A stretch of 16,830 nucleotides of DNA from NCBI GenBank assembly GCA_002347365.1, contig DDWT01000012.1:198221-215050 (forward strand), given 5' to 3'. The notes under the pieces are model-generated. The model worked only from the letters and a program-made list of their open reading frames with translations, was not told where the DNA came from and searched no databases. Below are positions 1 through 6,776 of this stretch, piece by piece. The translations under genes and the position numbers were made by a program. The first letter of the stretch is position 1. Each line of letters opens with the position of its first letter. The DNA is from Actinobacteria bacterium UBA2279. Its GTDB lineage: Bacteria > Actinomycetota > Coriobacteriia > Anaerosomatales > Anaerosomataceae.

Positions 1-672
1 GAGACTTCGCCCGAGGAGGTCCCCGTCATCCAGCGCCGCATCATCGACGCTTGCCAGGGGGCGGGCAAGCCGGTCATCATCGCCACGCAGATGCTTGAGT
101 CGATGACGACCGCAGCCCGACCGACGCGGGCGGAGGCCTCAGACGTTGCGAACGCGGTCTTCGACGGAGTCGACGCGCTCATGCTGTCGGGGGAGACTGC
201 CGTGGGCGAGTATCCGGTTATCGCGCTATCGACGATGGCGAGGATCGCACTGACCGCCGAGGCGGACACGGATCGGACGGTATGGGTGACACCGGCGAGG
301 CGGGGGGCCCGCGACGTCACCGGTGCAGTGAGTGCAGCGGTCTGCGAACTTGCGGGCGACCTGGATATCGCCGCCATCGTCACCGCCACACAATCGGGCG
401 CAACCGCCCGTGCCGTCGCTTCCCGCAGGCCGCTGGTCCCCATCGTTGCCATGACTCCCGATCCGGCAGTTGCGCGCAGGCTCGCGATGGTATGGGGCGT
501 GGTGCCGGTGCTGGTGGAGCGGCACGAGACGATCGATCGGATGCTCGAGCGCGCGGTCGATGCTGCACGCGCGGTAGGTGTTGCGAGCCCCGGTGACCTC
601 GTTGCGCTCACGGCCGGCGTTGCGGTGAACACGCCCGGCTCCACCAATCTCATCCAGGTCCGCACCGCATAA
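1..672 (+). CDS. pyk: Pyruvate kinase, C-terminal part (5' end outside window)
   Basis: This gene makes pyruvate kinase, which converts phosphoenolpyruvate and ADP to pyruvate and ATP in glycolysis. The frame is open from base 1, and 223 residues are visible before a TAA stop. The start of the visible part carries the end of the catalytic barrel: a KPVIIATQMLESM segment, then PTRAEASDVANAV and the DALMLSGETAVGEYP signature, all strongly conserved in the family. The remaining roughly 130 residues match the pyruvate kinase C-terminal domain and end in NTPGSTNLIQV, a usual family ending. The protein is cytosolic and normally tetrameric. The gene is complete at its 3' end, and the next gene starts after 144 bases, so it probably forms a separate transcript. 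Identification is secure; the start and N-terminal half cannot be judged here. Confidence 0.96.
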   Translation, partial: ETSPEEVPVIQRRIIDACQGAGKPVIIATQMLESMTTAARPTRAEASDVANAVFDGVDALMLSGETAVGEYPVIALSTMARIALTAEADTDRTVWVTPARRGARDVTGAVSAAVCELAGDLDIAAIVTATQSGATARAVASRRPLVPIVAMTPDPAVARRLAMVWGVVPVLVERHETIDRMLERAVDAARAVGVASPGDLVALTAGVAVNTPGSTNLIQVRTA

Positions 673-701
673 CGGCAGCTAGATCGGTGTGACTATCTAA
701 G

Positions 702-727
702 GCTCAGGGTGAGCTGAAGGGTTTCTT
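702..727 (+). terminator. Weak candidate terminator after pyk
   Basis: A 5-bp hairpin GCTCA-GGG-TGAGC (702-714) is followed six bases later by a T-rich run TTTCTTT. It lies 30 bases after the pyk stop. A larger pairing CAGCT (676-680) with AGCTG (712-716) competes with it. The stem is short and only partly GC, so it is a weak candidate for an intrinsic terminator. Confidence 0.25.
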
Positions 728-742
728 TCGGTTCCCGACGGT

Positions 743-755
743 GCTAGAATCGCCG
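743..755 (+). promoter_or_regulatory. Candidate extended -10 promoter upstream of ftsB/divIC
   Basis: TAGAAT (745-750), preceded by TGC, forms an extended -10 element (TGCTAGAAT). No good -35 hexamer sits 17 bases upstream. The motif GCTAGAATNGCCG recurs once in the window, directly before selA (9642-9654), which supports it as a real promoter word of this genome. Transcription would start near 757. A second possible -10, TAGTAT (779-784), lies closer to the gene. Confidence 0.45.
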
Positions 756-757
756 AA

Positions 758-770
758 GAGCCCTGGGCTC
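758..770. promoter_or_regulatory. 13-bp palindrome at the predicted transcription start
   Basis: GAGCCC-T-GGGCTC is a perfect inverted repeat with a single central base. It sits just downstream of the TAGAAT element, at the predicted transcription start. The one-base centre is too tight for a hairpin, so if functional it would act as a protein-binding site in DNA. It could be chance in high-GC sequence. Confidence 0.25.
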
Positions 771-816
771 CGCATGCATAGTATCGCTGGCCTTCACGTA
801 GTACCGGACGGCACCC

Positions 817-1341
817 ATGAGCGCTGCACGTCGAACGCAGAACGGGGCATCAGCGAACGCTCGGCGCACCTCTTCGAAGAAGAAGGGGTCGGCGCGGGCG
901 TCGTCGCGACGCACCACCCCGACAAAGAGCAAGGCTGTCGCGGCACGCGGTCCGCAGCGGCACACGCATCGGATGACCCTGGCGTTCCTCATATCGCTGA
1001 GCATCTTCCTCGCGGCGGTCTGGACGCTGTACCCGGTCCTGCGGCTCCAATACCAGCAGCAGCGCGAGGTCGCGTCGCTTGAGGCGCAGCTCGAGGGGAT
1101 CAAGGAGCGCAACACCGAACTTGCCGAGCAGGTCGACCGGCTGAAGACGCCTGAGGGCGTCGAGGAAGTCGCCCGTCAGAACCTCGGCCTGGTCAAGGAC
1201 GGCGAGCAGTCCTATGTCGTCACGGGCAAAGAGGATCCGGCTCGCGATCCGGAAGCCGTCAATGACAAGACCCGCAGCTCCACAGAGGAGCAGACTCCGC
1301 TGTGGATGAAAGTGCTCGACGCGCTCTTCGGCATCCGATGA
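817..1341 (+). CDS. FtsB/DivIC-family septum formation initiator protein
   Basis: This is a small bitopic membrane protein of the cell-division machinery; family members hold the FtsQ/FtsL-type subcomplex together at the septum. Of 174 residues, 1-52 form a cytoplasmic tail rich in Arg, Lys and Ser. Residues 53-75 are one transmembrane helix (MTLAFLISLSIFL region), and 76-112 are a coiled coil with LEAQLEGIKERN-type heptads. The coiled coil is followed by the conserved TPEGVEEVARQNLGLV segment that marks the family. The long basic N-terminus is usual in actinobacterial members. The start at 817 has only a weak ribosome site (CGGACGG). The gene overlaps the DUF501 gene in an ATGA, so the two are translationally coupled. 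Family assignment is firm; I give no symbol because ftsB and divIC are used interchangeably. Confidence 0.9.
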   Translation: MSAARRTQNGASANARRTSSKKKGSARASSRRTTPTKSKAVAARGPQRHTHRMTLAFLISLSIFLAAVWTLYPVLRLQYQQQREVASLEAQLEGIKERNTELAEQVDRLKTPEGVEEVARQNLGLVKDGEQSYVVTGKEDPARDPEAVNDKTRSSTEEQTPLWMKVLDALFGIR

Positions 1342-1829
1342 ACACCGACCGCTACATCGTGTCGTGGCAGCTCGGTCGCGAGCCGCGCGGTTCATGGCGA
1401 GCCGTTTCCCGATGCAGACACGGGGCCCCGGTGGTCATCGCCACACGCCCGGAACTCGAAGACGGTGAGCCGTTCCCCACGCTGTACTGGCTGACGTGCC
1501 CCACGTTGAGCGAACGAGTGTCGGCCCTGGAGTCAGAAGGTGCTGCCGAGAAGTGGAGTACCCGTTTGAGTACCGACCGCGACCTGGCAGACGCCATGCG
1601 CTCTGCAGACGAAGTGTATCGGCGACTCAGGCAGGCCGAGTCGATCGACTCGGACCGATGTGCGATGGTGGGAATCGCCGGACAGCGCGATCCTCTCAAG
1701 ACGAAGTGCATCCACGCGCATGTGGCCGCATACCTTGCCGGCGTCGCCGATCCGATCGGCGACGCGGTTCTCTCCGAGATGGAGTGGGAATGCGATGATG
1801 CCCGCTGCATGGAAGAGGAGCTTGACTGA
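1338..1829 (+). CDS. DUF501 family protein
   Basis: This is a 163-residue protein of the actinobacterial DUF501 family, whose biochemical role is not known to me. The sequence shows the family's recognisable pieces: FPTLYWLTCP near residue 52, a leucine- and glutamate-rich helix with an LESEGA segment, and a C-terminal KCIHAHVAAYLAG block. Several conserved cysteines and histidines (TCP, KCIHAH, DDARC) could bind metal, which is inference. There is no signal peptide or membrane segment, so it is cytosolic. It starts inside the stop codon of the FtsB-like gene and ends overlapping the ppx start by one base, so it depends on coupled translation. A start further upstream at 1302 in the same frame is less likely because it would overlap the previous gene. 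The same neighbours (FtsB-like upstream, Ppx downstream) occur widely in Actinomycetota. Confidence 0.88.
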   Translation: MNTDRYIVSWQLGREPRGSWRAVSRCRHGAPVVIATRPELEDGEPFPTLYWLTCPTLSERVSALESEGAAEKWSTRLSTDRDLADAMRSADEVYRRLRQAESIDSDRCAMVGIAGQRDPLKTKCIHAHVAAYLAGVADPIGDAVLSEMEWECDDARCMEEELD

Positions 1830-2791
1830 TGCCTGCAAGACGTCGGCTGGCGGCCATAGATATCGGCACCGTGACGACGCGCCTGCTTGTTGCGGATGTC
1901 GATGACGCCACGGTGCGCGAGGTCGTGCGACGCCAGAGGATCACCCATCTCGGCGAAGGATGGACCGAGACGGGCACGCTGTCGCCGGATGCGATCGAAC
2001 GGGTCGCACAGGCCGTAGGTGCTTTCAGCGCCGAGGCGCGCCAGCTCGGTGCAGACAGTATCACCGCCTATGCGACCTCGGCCGCACGCGATGCGACCAA
2101 CGGTGCGACGTTCCTCGATGCATGCGAGGCGCGGGGCGTCCGTCCGCATATCATCGCCGGTGAACGCGAGGCGGCGCTATCGTTTCTGGGGGCGACCTAC
2201 GGTCTTGACGGAGATAACATCCTCGTCGCCGACGTAGGCGGGGGATCGACCGAACTCGTCTTGGGGAGCGTCTCGGAAGACGAGATAGGTGGCCGGCGAG
2301 TCAACGTGGCGTTCGCGCGCTCAATAGATGTCGGATCCCGACGCCTCACCGAGCTGTTCTTGCACGGTGACCCGCCAGCCCCCGGTGAAGTCGGGGCTGC
2401 ATCGTCGTGGGTGGCCGAGCAGCTGCGTCCGTACTTCAGCCAGCTGCGGATGCGCCCGAGCGTACTGCTGTCGGTCGCGGGAACGGCGACGAGCTTGGCC
2501 GCGATCGATCTGGCGCTCGAACCGTACGACCCGTTGCGGGTGCACGGCTATGAGCTGTCAGGAGGCAGACTCGCCGAGATACGTGCGGAGATCTCGGGCA
2601 TGACTCTTGCTCGACGCAGCACCTTACCCGGTCTCGAGCCTGCACGAGCCGGCGTGATCGTCGGTGGGGCGATCGTGCTCGAGACCGTGCTTGCTCTGGC
2701 GGGTGTGGATTCGACGGTCGTGAGTGAGCACGATATCCTCTACGGCATGGTGATCGACCTGCACCACGGTGGCGGAGATTCCGTCGCGTAG
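1829..2791 (+). CDS. ppx: Ppx/GppA family exopolyphosphatase-like phosphatase
   Basis: This 320-residue protein belongs to the ASKHA-fold Ppx/GppA family, which hydrolyses inorganic polyphosphate or (p)ppGpp. The phosphate-1 motif is AAIDIGTVTTRLLVADV at residues 8-24, followed by the family segment ATSAARDATN. The GEREAALSFLGA segment holds the usual catalytic glutamate, then come ADVGGGSTELVLG (phosphate-2) and an AGTATSLAA motif. The length fits the short two-domain actinobacterial Ppx form without the C-terminal HD-like domain of E. coli Ppx. The ATG is preceded by AGAGGAG with good spacing and overlaps the DUF501 stop by one base. The gene contains an in-frame TTA leucine codon at 2624, the only one I found in the window. 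Which substrate is preferred cannot be read from the sequence. Confidence 0.9.
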   Translation: MPARRRLAAIDIGTVTTRLLVADVDDATVREVVRRQRITHLGEGWTETGTLSPDAIERVAQAVGAFSAEARQLGADSITAYATSAARDATNGATFLDACEARGVRPHIIAGEREAALSFLGATYGLDGDNILVADVGGGSTELVLGSVSEDEIGGRRVNVAFARSIDVGSRRLTELFLHGDPPAPGEVGAASSWVAEQLRPYFSQLRMRPSVLLSVAGTATSLAAIDLALEPYDPLRVHGYELSGGRLAEIRAEISGMTLARRSTLPGLEPARAGVIVGGAIVLETVLALAGVDSTVVSEHDILYGMVIDLHHGGGDSVA

Positions 2792-2800
2792 CGCAGTTAC

Positions 2801-2887
2801 GGCGGTGTATCCGAACTGGTACAGGAGGGGGTCTTAAAAACCCCTGGCCCTCGGGCCGTGTGGGTTCGAATCCCACCACCGCTACCA
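2801..2887 (+). tRNA. tRNA-Leu, anticodon UAA
   Basis: This is a full class II tRNA cloverleaf with an encoded CCA. The acceptor stem GGCGGTG (2801-2807) pairs with CACCGCT (2877-2883), with a G-U at the first pair. The D arm is TCC/GGA with GG in its loop. The anticodon stem GGGGT/ACCCC encloses CTTAAAA, giving anticodon TAA (2835-2837). The long variable arm GGCCC-TC-GGGCC and T arm GTGGG-TTCGAAT-CCCAC follow, with discriminator A2884. It lies 9 bases after the ppx stop and is probably transcribed with it. The anticodon is UAA, not UCA, so this is not tRNA-Sec despite the nearby selenium genes. It reads the rare leucine codons UUA and UUG. Confidence 0.97.
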
Positions 2888-2991
2888 GCCAAAACGACGC
2901 AGTGGTCGCGACCGGACACGGTATCGTGACCACGCGTGCGTCTGCCATACTGTCGGTATGCGCGGTCATTCGAAGGGAGCACGCGGGAGAC

Positions 2992-3651
2992 GTGGCAAGC
3001 GAGGACGCACATCGCCTTTACGAGGCGTTCGTGAGCCAGGACCCGGCGGAAGCTATCCGGGTCGTTGAATCCGTGCGTGCCTCCGGCGTAGCCCAGGCGC
3101 AGCTGTTCGACACGCTCTACGTTCCCGCCATGGCGCTGCTCGGTGGCGCATGGGCCTGCGGAGAGATCGACGAGATCGTGTTCACCCAGGCATCGGTCGT
3201 CGCCGAGCAGATCGGCTCGTTCGTCGTGCCGCCTATCGCCCGGCAGGACACTGGTGTGACCGTTGTCATCGGCACGATGCAGCGCGACCGTCACACGGTT
3301 GGCAAGGACATCATCGCCGCGGCGCTCAAAGAGTCCGGCTATCGCGTGAACGACCTCGGCCTGGACGTCCGCCCAGCGGAGTTCCTCGAGCGTGTCGAGG
3401 AGACAGGAGCGCGCATCGTGATCGTGTGCGCTGAGATACTCGGCGTCGCGCGTTCGACACTACGAGTGCGTGAGATGCTCGTCACGGCCGGTCACGACGA
3501 CATCATCGTTCTGGTTGCGGGCAGTCCGTTCGGCGCAGACCCGGCACTCGCCCGGAGCGTGGGGGCCAACGGCGTTCTGCACGGCGCGGAAAGCGCTCTG
3601 CGTGTCCTCGGTAAGGTCGTTGGCGACCTGGCTGGCAGTGAGGCCTCATGA
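2992..3651 (+). CDS. Corrinoid (B12)-binding protein, methyltransferase corrinoid-protein type
   Basis: This cytosolic protein of about 219 residues binds a cobalamin-type cofactor. Residues 1-80 form a helical B12-binding-2 cap domain, with a LFDTLYVPAMALLGGAWACGEI stretch like those of methionine synthase and methanol or methylamine corrinoid proteins. Residues 85-215 form the Rossmann-like B12 domain. It holds the DxHxxG motif as DRHTVGKDI, in which His101 would replace the lower axial base of the cofactor. The VAGSPFGAD loop follows. I chose GTG at 2992, which follows AAGGGAG and GGGAG; the longer open frame runs back into the tRNA. No methyltransferase partner is encoded next to it. Instead it overlaps a TPR protein gene (ATGA). 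It could be a methyl carrier for an enzyme encoded elsewhere or a B12 sensor. Upstream bases 2888-2991 contain only a poor promoter candidate (CATACT, 2946). Confidence 0.86.
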   Translation: MASEDAHRLYEAFVSQDPAEAIRVVESVRASGVAQAQLFDTLYVPAMALLGGAWACGEIDEIVFTQASVVAEQIGSFVVPPIARQDTGVTVVIGTMQRDRHTVGKDIIAAALKESGYRVNDLGLDVRPAEFLERVEETGARIVIVCAEILGVARSTLRVREMLVTAGHDDIIVLVAGSPFGADPALARSVGANGVLHGAESALRVLGKVVGDLAGSEAS

Positions 3652-4814
3652 CGAAGCGCTCCTCACAGGTGCTCATGGCGGAAGGACTCGCACGAAGCGA
3701 GCAGGTCGCCGCAGCGGTCGAAGCGTGCTACGAAGCACTGGCGGTCACGGACAACGAGCCGTTCGCACACTGTCTGCTCTCGCACTTGTTGCTGGAGGGT
3801 GACTTCTACGACGAAGCTATCGCCGAGGCGACGAAGGCCATCGAACTCGATCCCGACTGCTCGCCGGCGTACCTCGCGCTCGGTCTCGCGTATGACCGTC
3901 GCGGCGGGATGTGGGATCAGTCGGTACTCGTCTGGCACGAGCTGGCCGAGGTCGTCCCTGACCTGGTGACCGCGCACGTGCAACTCGGCGAAGCCTTTGC
4001 TGCCGCACAGTTCGAAGAAGAGGCTATCGACAGCTGGAAACGCGCTCTGGAACTCGACCCCAAAGAGGCCCGGGCACTCTACAACCTCGCTATCGCCGCG
4101 CTCAAGCGGGAGGGTATGGCCACAGCGTTGCCCGGGTTCCGCAAGGCAGGTGAGCTTGATCCCAGCCAAGACGATCTGTTCTTCGCCCTGCTCGGCATCA
4201 AGTCCATGTCCGACAGGGCGATCGACCCCTCGAAGGTTCGCGAGGACCGGGACAGCCGACTTGGTGCTGCCGCGCTTGCGGCGCGCTCGGACGACCTGTT
4301 CGTCAGTGCCGAGCTGGTCCGCATGGTGCTCGACGAGGATCCCGATGACCCCGATGCGCTTGCACTTGCCGCGTTCACGTATCTGAAGCAGGAAGCCGCC
4401 AACGAGGCGATGGCGTGTGCGTTGCGGGCGGTCGCGCTCAGACCCGACCTTGCCACCGCGCTCTACACACTGGGCGTCGTCTACAGCCGGCGCGCGGGTC
4501 TCAGCAAGCACGCGGCCCGCGTGTTCATCGCATTCACGAAGGCGGCGACCCAACATGCGCTCGCGCACGTGTTGCTCGCCGAGTCTCTTCTCGGCCTGCA
4601 GCGCTACGGGCAGGCGAAGAAGGCGTACCGCGTAGCCGTTCGGCTCGATCCTGCGTGCGTCAGGGCGCGATTCGGATTGGCGGCCGTACATCTGACCGAG
4701 GGATCGCACGCCGAAGCCGACTGGGAGATACGCCGCGCGGCGTACTACGACACCAAACGGCAGGGCCTCTTCTGGCGTCTGTATGACGACTACGCCGAGG
4801 GAGGTGTGTCGTGA
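3648..4814 (+). CDS. Tetratricopeptide repeat (TPR) protein
   Basis: This 388-residue protein is built almost wholly of tetratricopeptide repeats, a helix-pair fold used for protein-protein contacts. Repeats are visible at about residues 38-71, 72-106, 107-140, 141-174, 234-268, 269-304, 305-338 and 339-370. The characteristic endings are A-IELDPD, ALELDPKE, AGELDPSQ and AVRLDPAC. A less regular acidic stretch (about 185-232) separates the two blocks. There is no signal peptide or transmembrane segment, so it is probably cytosolic. It starts within the stop codon of the corrinoid gene (ATGA, with GAGG four bases upstream). It ends overlapping the next gene by GTGA. The coupling suggests production in step with its neighbours, perhaps as a scaffold. 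Its partner cannot be named from sequence. Confidence 0.9.
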   Translation: MTKRSSQVLMAEGLARSEQVAAAVEACYEALAVTDNEPFAHCLLSHLLLEGDFYDEAIAEATKAIELDPDCSPAYLALGLAYDRRGGMWDQSVLVWHELAEVVPDLVTAHVQLGEAFAAAQFEEEAIDSWKRALELDPKEARALYNLAIAALKREGMATALPGFRKAGELDPSQDDLFFALLGIKSMSDRAIDPSKVREDRDSRLGAAALAARSDDLFVSAELVRMVLDEDPDDPDALALAAFTYLKQEAANEAMACALRAVALRPDLATALYTLGVVYSRRAGLSKHAARVFIAFTKAATQHALAHVLLAESLLGLQRYGQAKKAYRVAVRLDPACVRARFGLAAVHLTEGSHAEADWEIRRAAYYDTKRQGLFWRLYDDYAEGGVS

Positions 4815-6739
4815 GCGCGAAGAAGAAGGAGAAGCCGGCGGAGAGCACCGAGCCGGTCATCGTTCGGCAGGCGGAGTTCCCCATCGGCATCGACGTCTAC
4901 CCGCTTGACGAGGAGCGTCGTGGTTGGGCGGACTGGTATGACCGTGACATCGAACCGGAGTTCGCGGCGCTCGCCGAGGCCCGCGTGTGGCTGGTGCGGA
5001 TCTTCCTGTCGTGGAAGTACTTTGAGCCGCAAGTCGGGCAGTACGACGAGGAGGCCGCCGGCCGCCTCGACGCCATCATGGATGCGGCGCGTACGCACGA
5101 CCTGAAGGTGCTCGTGAGCCTGTTCGCCGACGATCGTCTTGCCGAGATGACCGACGTGCCGTGGGGAAAGCGTCGCGATCCGCGTACCGACGACTACCTG
5201 ATCCAGCGCGAGGTCTCACTCGCACAGCGCATCGTGAATCGCTATCGTGCCGAGCCTGTCGTGTGGGGCTGGGAGCTTGCAAACGAGGCATTTTGCACGG
5301 GATTCTCCAACGAGACGGACATGGAGCGCTGGACGGCCTCGTTGCGCGACGCCGTCCGTGAGGTGGATCCCGAGCGCCCCATCGTGCTTGGCGTAGACCC
5401 CGAGACGCTTTTCCGCACGACCGGCGTCGACCCGCGCGCGGCCATCGATCTCAACGAGTACGCGGTCAGTCATGTCACTGCCCCGTACCGCGTCTACGCT
5501 GCCGAAGGTCCCGTGACCTCCGGTCCGGCGACGTACCTCGATGGCTTCCTCCTGCGGGCCGCCGCCCGTCATCTCCCGGTCATCGTGGACGGTGTGGGAG
5601 TGCATTCACTCGACTTCTCACTTGCCGAGGAGGCCGCGGCCGTCCGGACGTCGCTGTACTCGGCGCTCATGAACGGCGCTTCGGGAGTCATGGTCCGCCG
5701 CTATCGCGATCTGGAGACCGAGAAACGCGAGCCGTACTTCCGCGATCCGTTCGAAGTACTCGTGGGTGTGGCCGACGTGGAGGGCGAACCCAAGCCGTCG
5801 CTGGGCGAGATCAAGCGGTTCGCACGGGTTGCAGCGCGCATCGACAGACGCCGGTATCAGCCGGCGCCGGAGCGCGTGGCCGTGATGATCCCGGCCGACC
5901 GCTACGAACCATTGCCATCGCTCGCGGGTCTTTATGGTCCCCGATCGTGTCTACAAGGCTACATCGGCGCCAAAGAAGCGCACCTCCCGGTCGACGTGTT
6001 GCGCGAGGGCGATGAGCTGGGCGCGTATCACGCGCTATTCATCCCCTCGGCCATGAAACTGGGGGCCGGCACGTGGCACGAGATCGCCGGTTTCGTCCAG
6101 AGCGGCGGATCGGTGGTCGTGAGCTACGGTGGCGGCGATACCGACCCGGCCGTTCGCGAGATCTTCGGTGTCGAGTTCCTCGGCGACCACGGCGTTCGGC
6201 GCACGGTGGCGTGCCGTGTCGCGCAGCCGGGTGTGCTCGGCGACCTACGCTCCTTTGACGCGCGCCTCGAGTTGCCGCACTTCGCGCTGCTCGGTCATGG
6301 CGGCGCGACCATCGTCGCGACGGATGCCACGGGTAGCCCGCTGCTCACCGTCAACCAGTACGGCCAGGGTCGGGCGGTCTTCATGGCGACGCCCATCGAG
6401 CGTGCGCTTGCGCAGGGCGATCCGTGGGCGGCGCCGCGTGAGGTCCGCGATCTGTTGCGCACGGTCTACGGTGCGGTCGCCCGGGCGGCAGGGGCGGGAC
6501 CGATCGTGGACTGTGATGTGCCGGAGGTCGAGGTCGCCGTGTTCATGGGCGAGGAGGACGACATCGTGATCGTCCTCAACCACGCTCCGGAGGCCGTGAC
6601 CGCGACCTTGTCAGTGGAGCGAACGGTCGTCAGTGTTGCTGACGCGCGCGGCGGTCAACCTGCCGAAGTAGGCGGGAAGGTGTTCGGCGTCCCCCTCGGT
6701 TCGAACGGCGCATCGGCGTTGCGCCTGACATATACTTAG
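4811..6739 (+). CDS. Glycoside hydrolase clan A-like protein (GH5/GH42-like), nucleophile apparently missing
   Basis: This is a 642-residue cytosolic protein with three regions. Residues 18-330 resemble a GH-A clan TIM barrel: RIFLSWKYFEPQVGQYDEE is typical of GH5/GH42 barrels, and WELANE places the expected acid/base glutamate at residue 159. Residues 365-540 resemble the GATase-like middle domain of GH42 enzymes (HALFIPSAMKLGAGTWHEI, then QSGGSVVVSYGGG). Residues 565-642 look like a small beta domain. Near the end of the seventh barrel strand, where clan A enzymes have a Glu before an aromatic and Gly, this protein reads PVIVDGVGV (Asp260-Gly261), so the nucleophile seems absent. No signal peptide precedes it. 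The GTG start follows GGGAGG by six bases and overlaps the TPR gene stop. It may be a binding protein or an atypical hydrolase; the substrate is unknown. Confidence 0.75.
   Translation: MSAKKKEKPAESTEPVIVRQAEFPIGIDVYPLDEERRGWADWYDRDIEPEFAALAEARVWLVRIFLSWKYFEPQVGQYDEEAAGRLDAIMDAARTHDLKVLVSLFADDRLAEMTDVPWGKRRDPRTDDYLIQREVSLAQRIVNRYRAEPVVWGWELANEAFCTGFSNETDMERWTASLRDAVREVDPERPIVLGVDPETLFRTTGVDPRAAIDLNEYAVSHVTAPYRVYAAEGPVTSGPATYLDGFLLRAAARHLPVIVDGVGVHSLDFSLAEEAAAVRTSLYSALMNGASGVMVRRYRDLETEKREPYFRDPFEVLVGVADVEGEPKPSLGEIKRFARVAARIDRRRYQPAPERVAVMIPADRYEPLPSLAGLYGPRSCLQGYIGAKEAHLPVDVLREGDELGAYHALFIPSAMKLGAGTWHEIAGFVQSGGSVVVSYGGGDTDPAVREIFGVEFLGDHGVRRTVACRVAQPGVLGDLRSFDARLELPHFALLGHGGATIVATDATGSPLLTVNQYGQGRAVFMATPIERALAQGDPWAAPREVRDLLRTVYGAVARAAGAGPIVDCDVPEVEVAVFMGEEDDIVIVLNHAPEAVTATLSVERTVVSVADARGGQPAEVGGKVFGVPLGSNGASALRLTYT
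6731..6736 (+). promoter_or_regulatory. Candidate -10 element before the GGDEF/EAL gene
   Basis: TATACT, one base off the sigma70 -10 consensus, lies at the very end of the preceding gene. It would give a leader of about 35 bases with a GGAG ribosome site (6765-6768) eight bases before the ATG. No convincing -35 is present at the right distance. It could allow the gene to be transcribed apart from the upstream trio. Confidence 0.35.
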
Positions 6740-6776
6740 GCTACGACGGGCGGCGGATCGGATCGGAGCACTCGAC

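Noticed and set aside
741..1082. Plus-strand open frame beginning in the promoter region of the ftsB/divIC-like gene
   Set aside because: Its protein has no recognisable features and overlaps the well-supported membrane/coiled-coil protein in another frame.
2801..2887. tRNA-Sec, expected near the selenium genes
   Set aside because: The anticodon is UAA in a standard leucine class II cloverleaf with a 7-bp acceptor stem, not UCA with the long acceptor stem of tRNA-Sec.
2958..3070. Short upstream ORF from ATG 2958
   Set aside because: It is an Arg/Gly-rich frame overlapping the corrinoid gene and has no ribosome site.
3663..4709. Minus-strand open frame of 348 codons opposite the TPR gene
   Set aside because: No family features; the plus strand shows clear TPR repeats and stop/start coupling.
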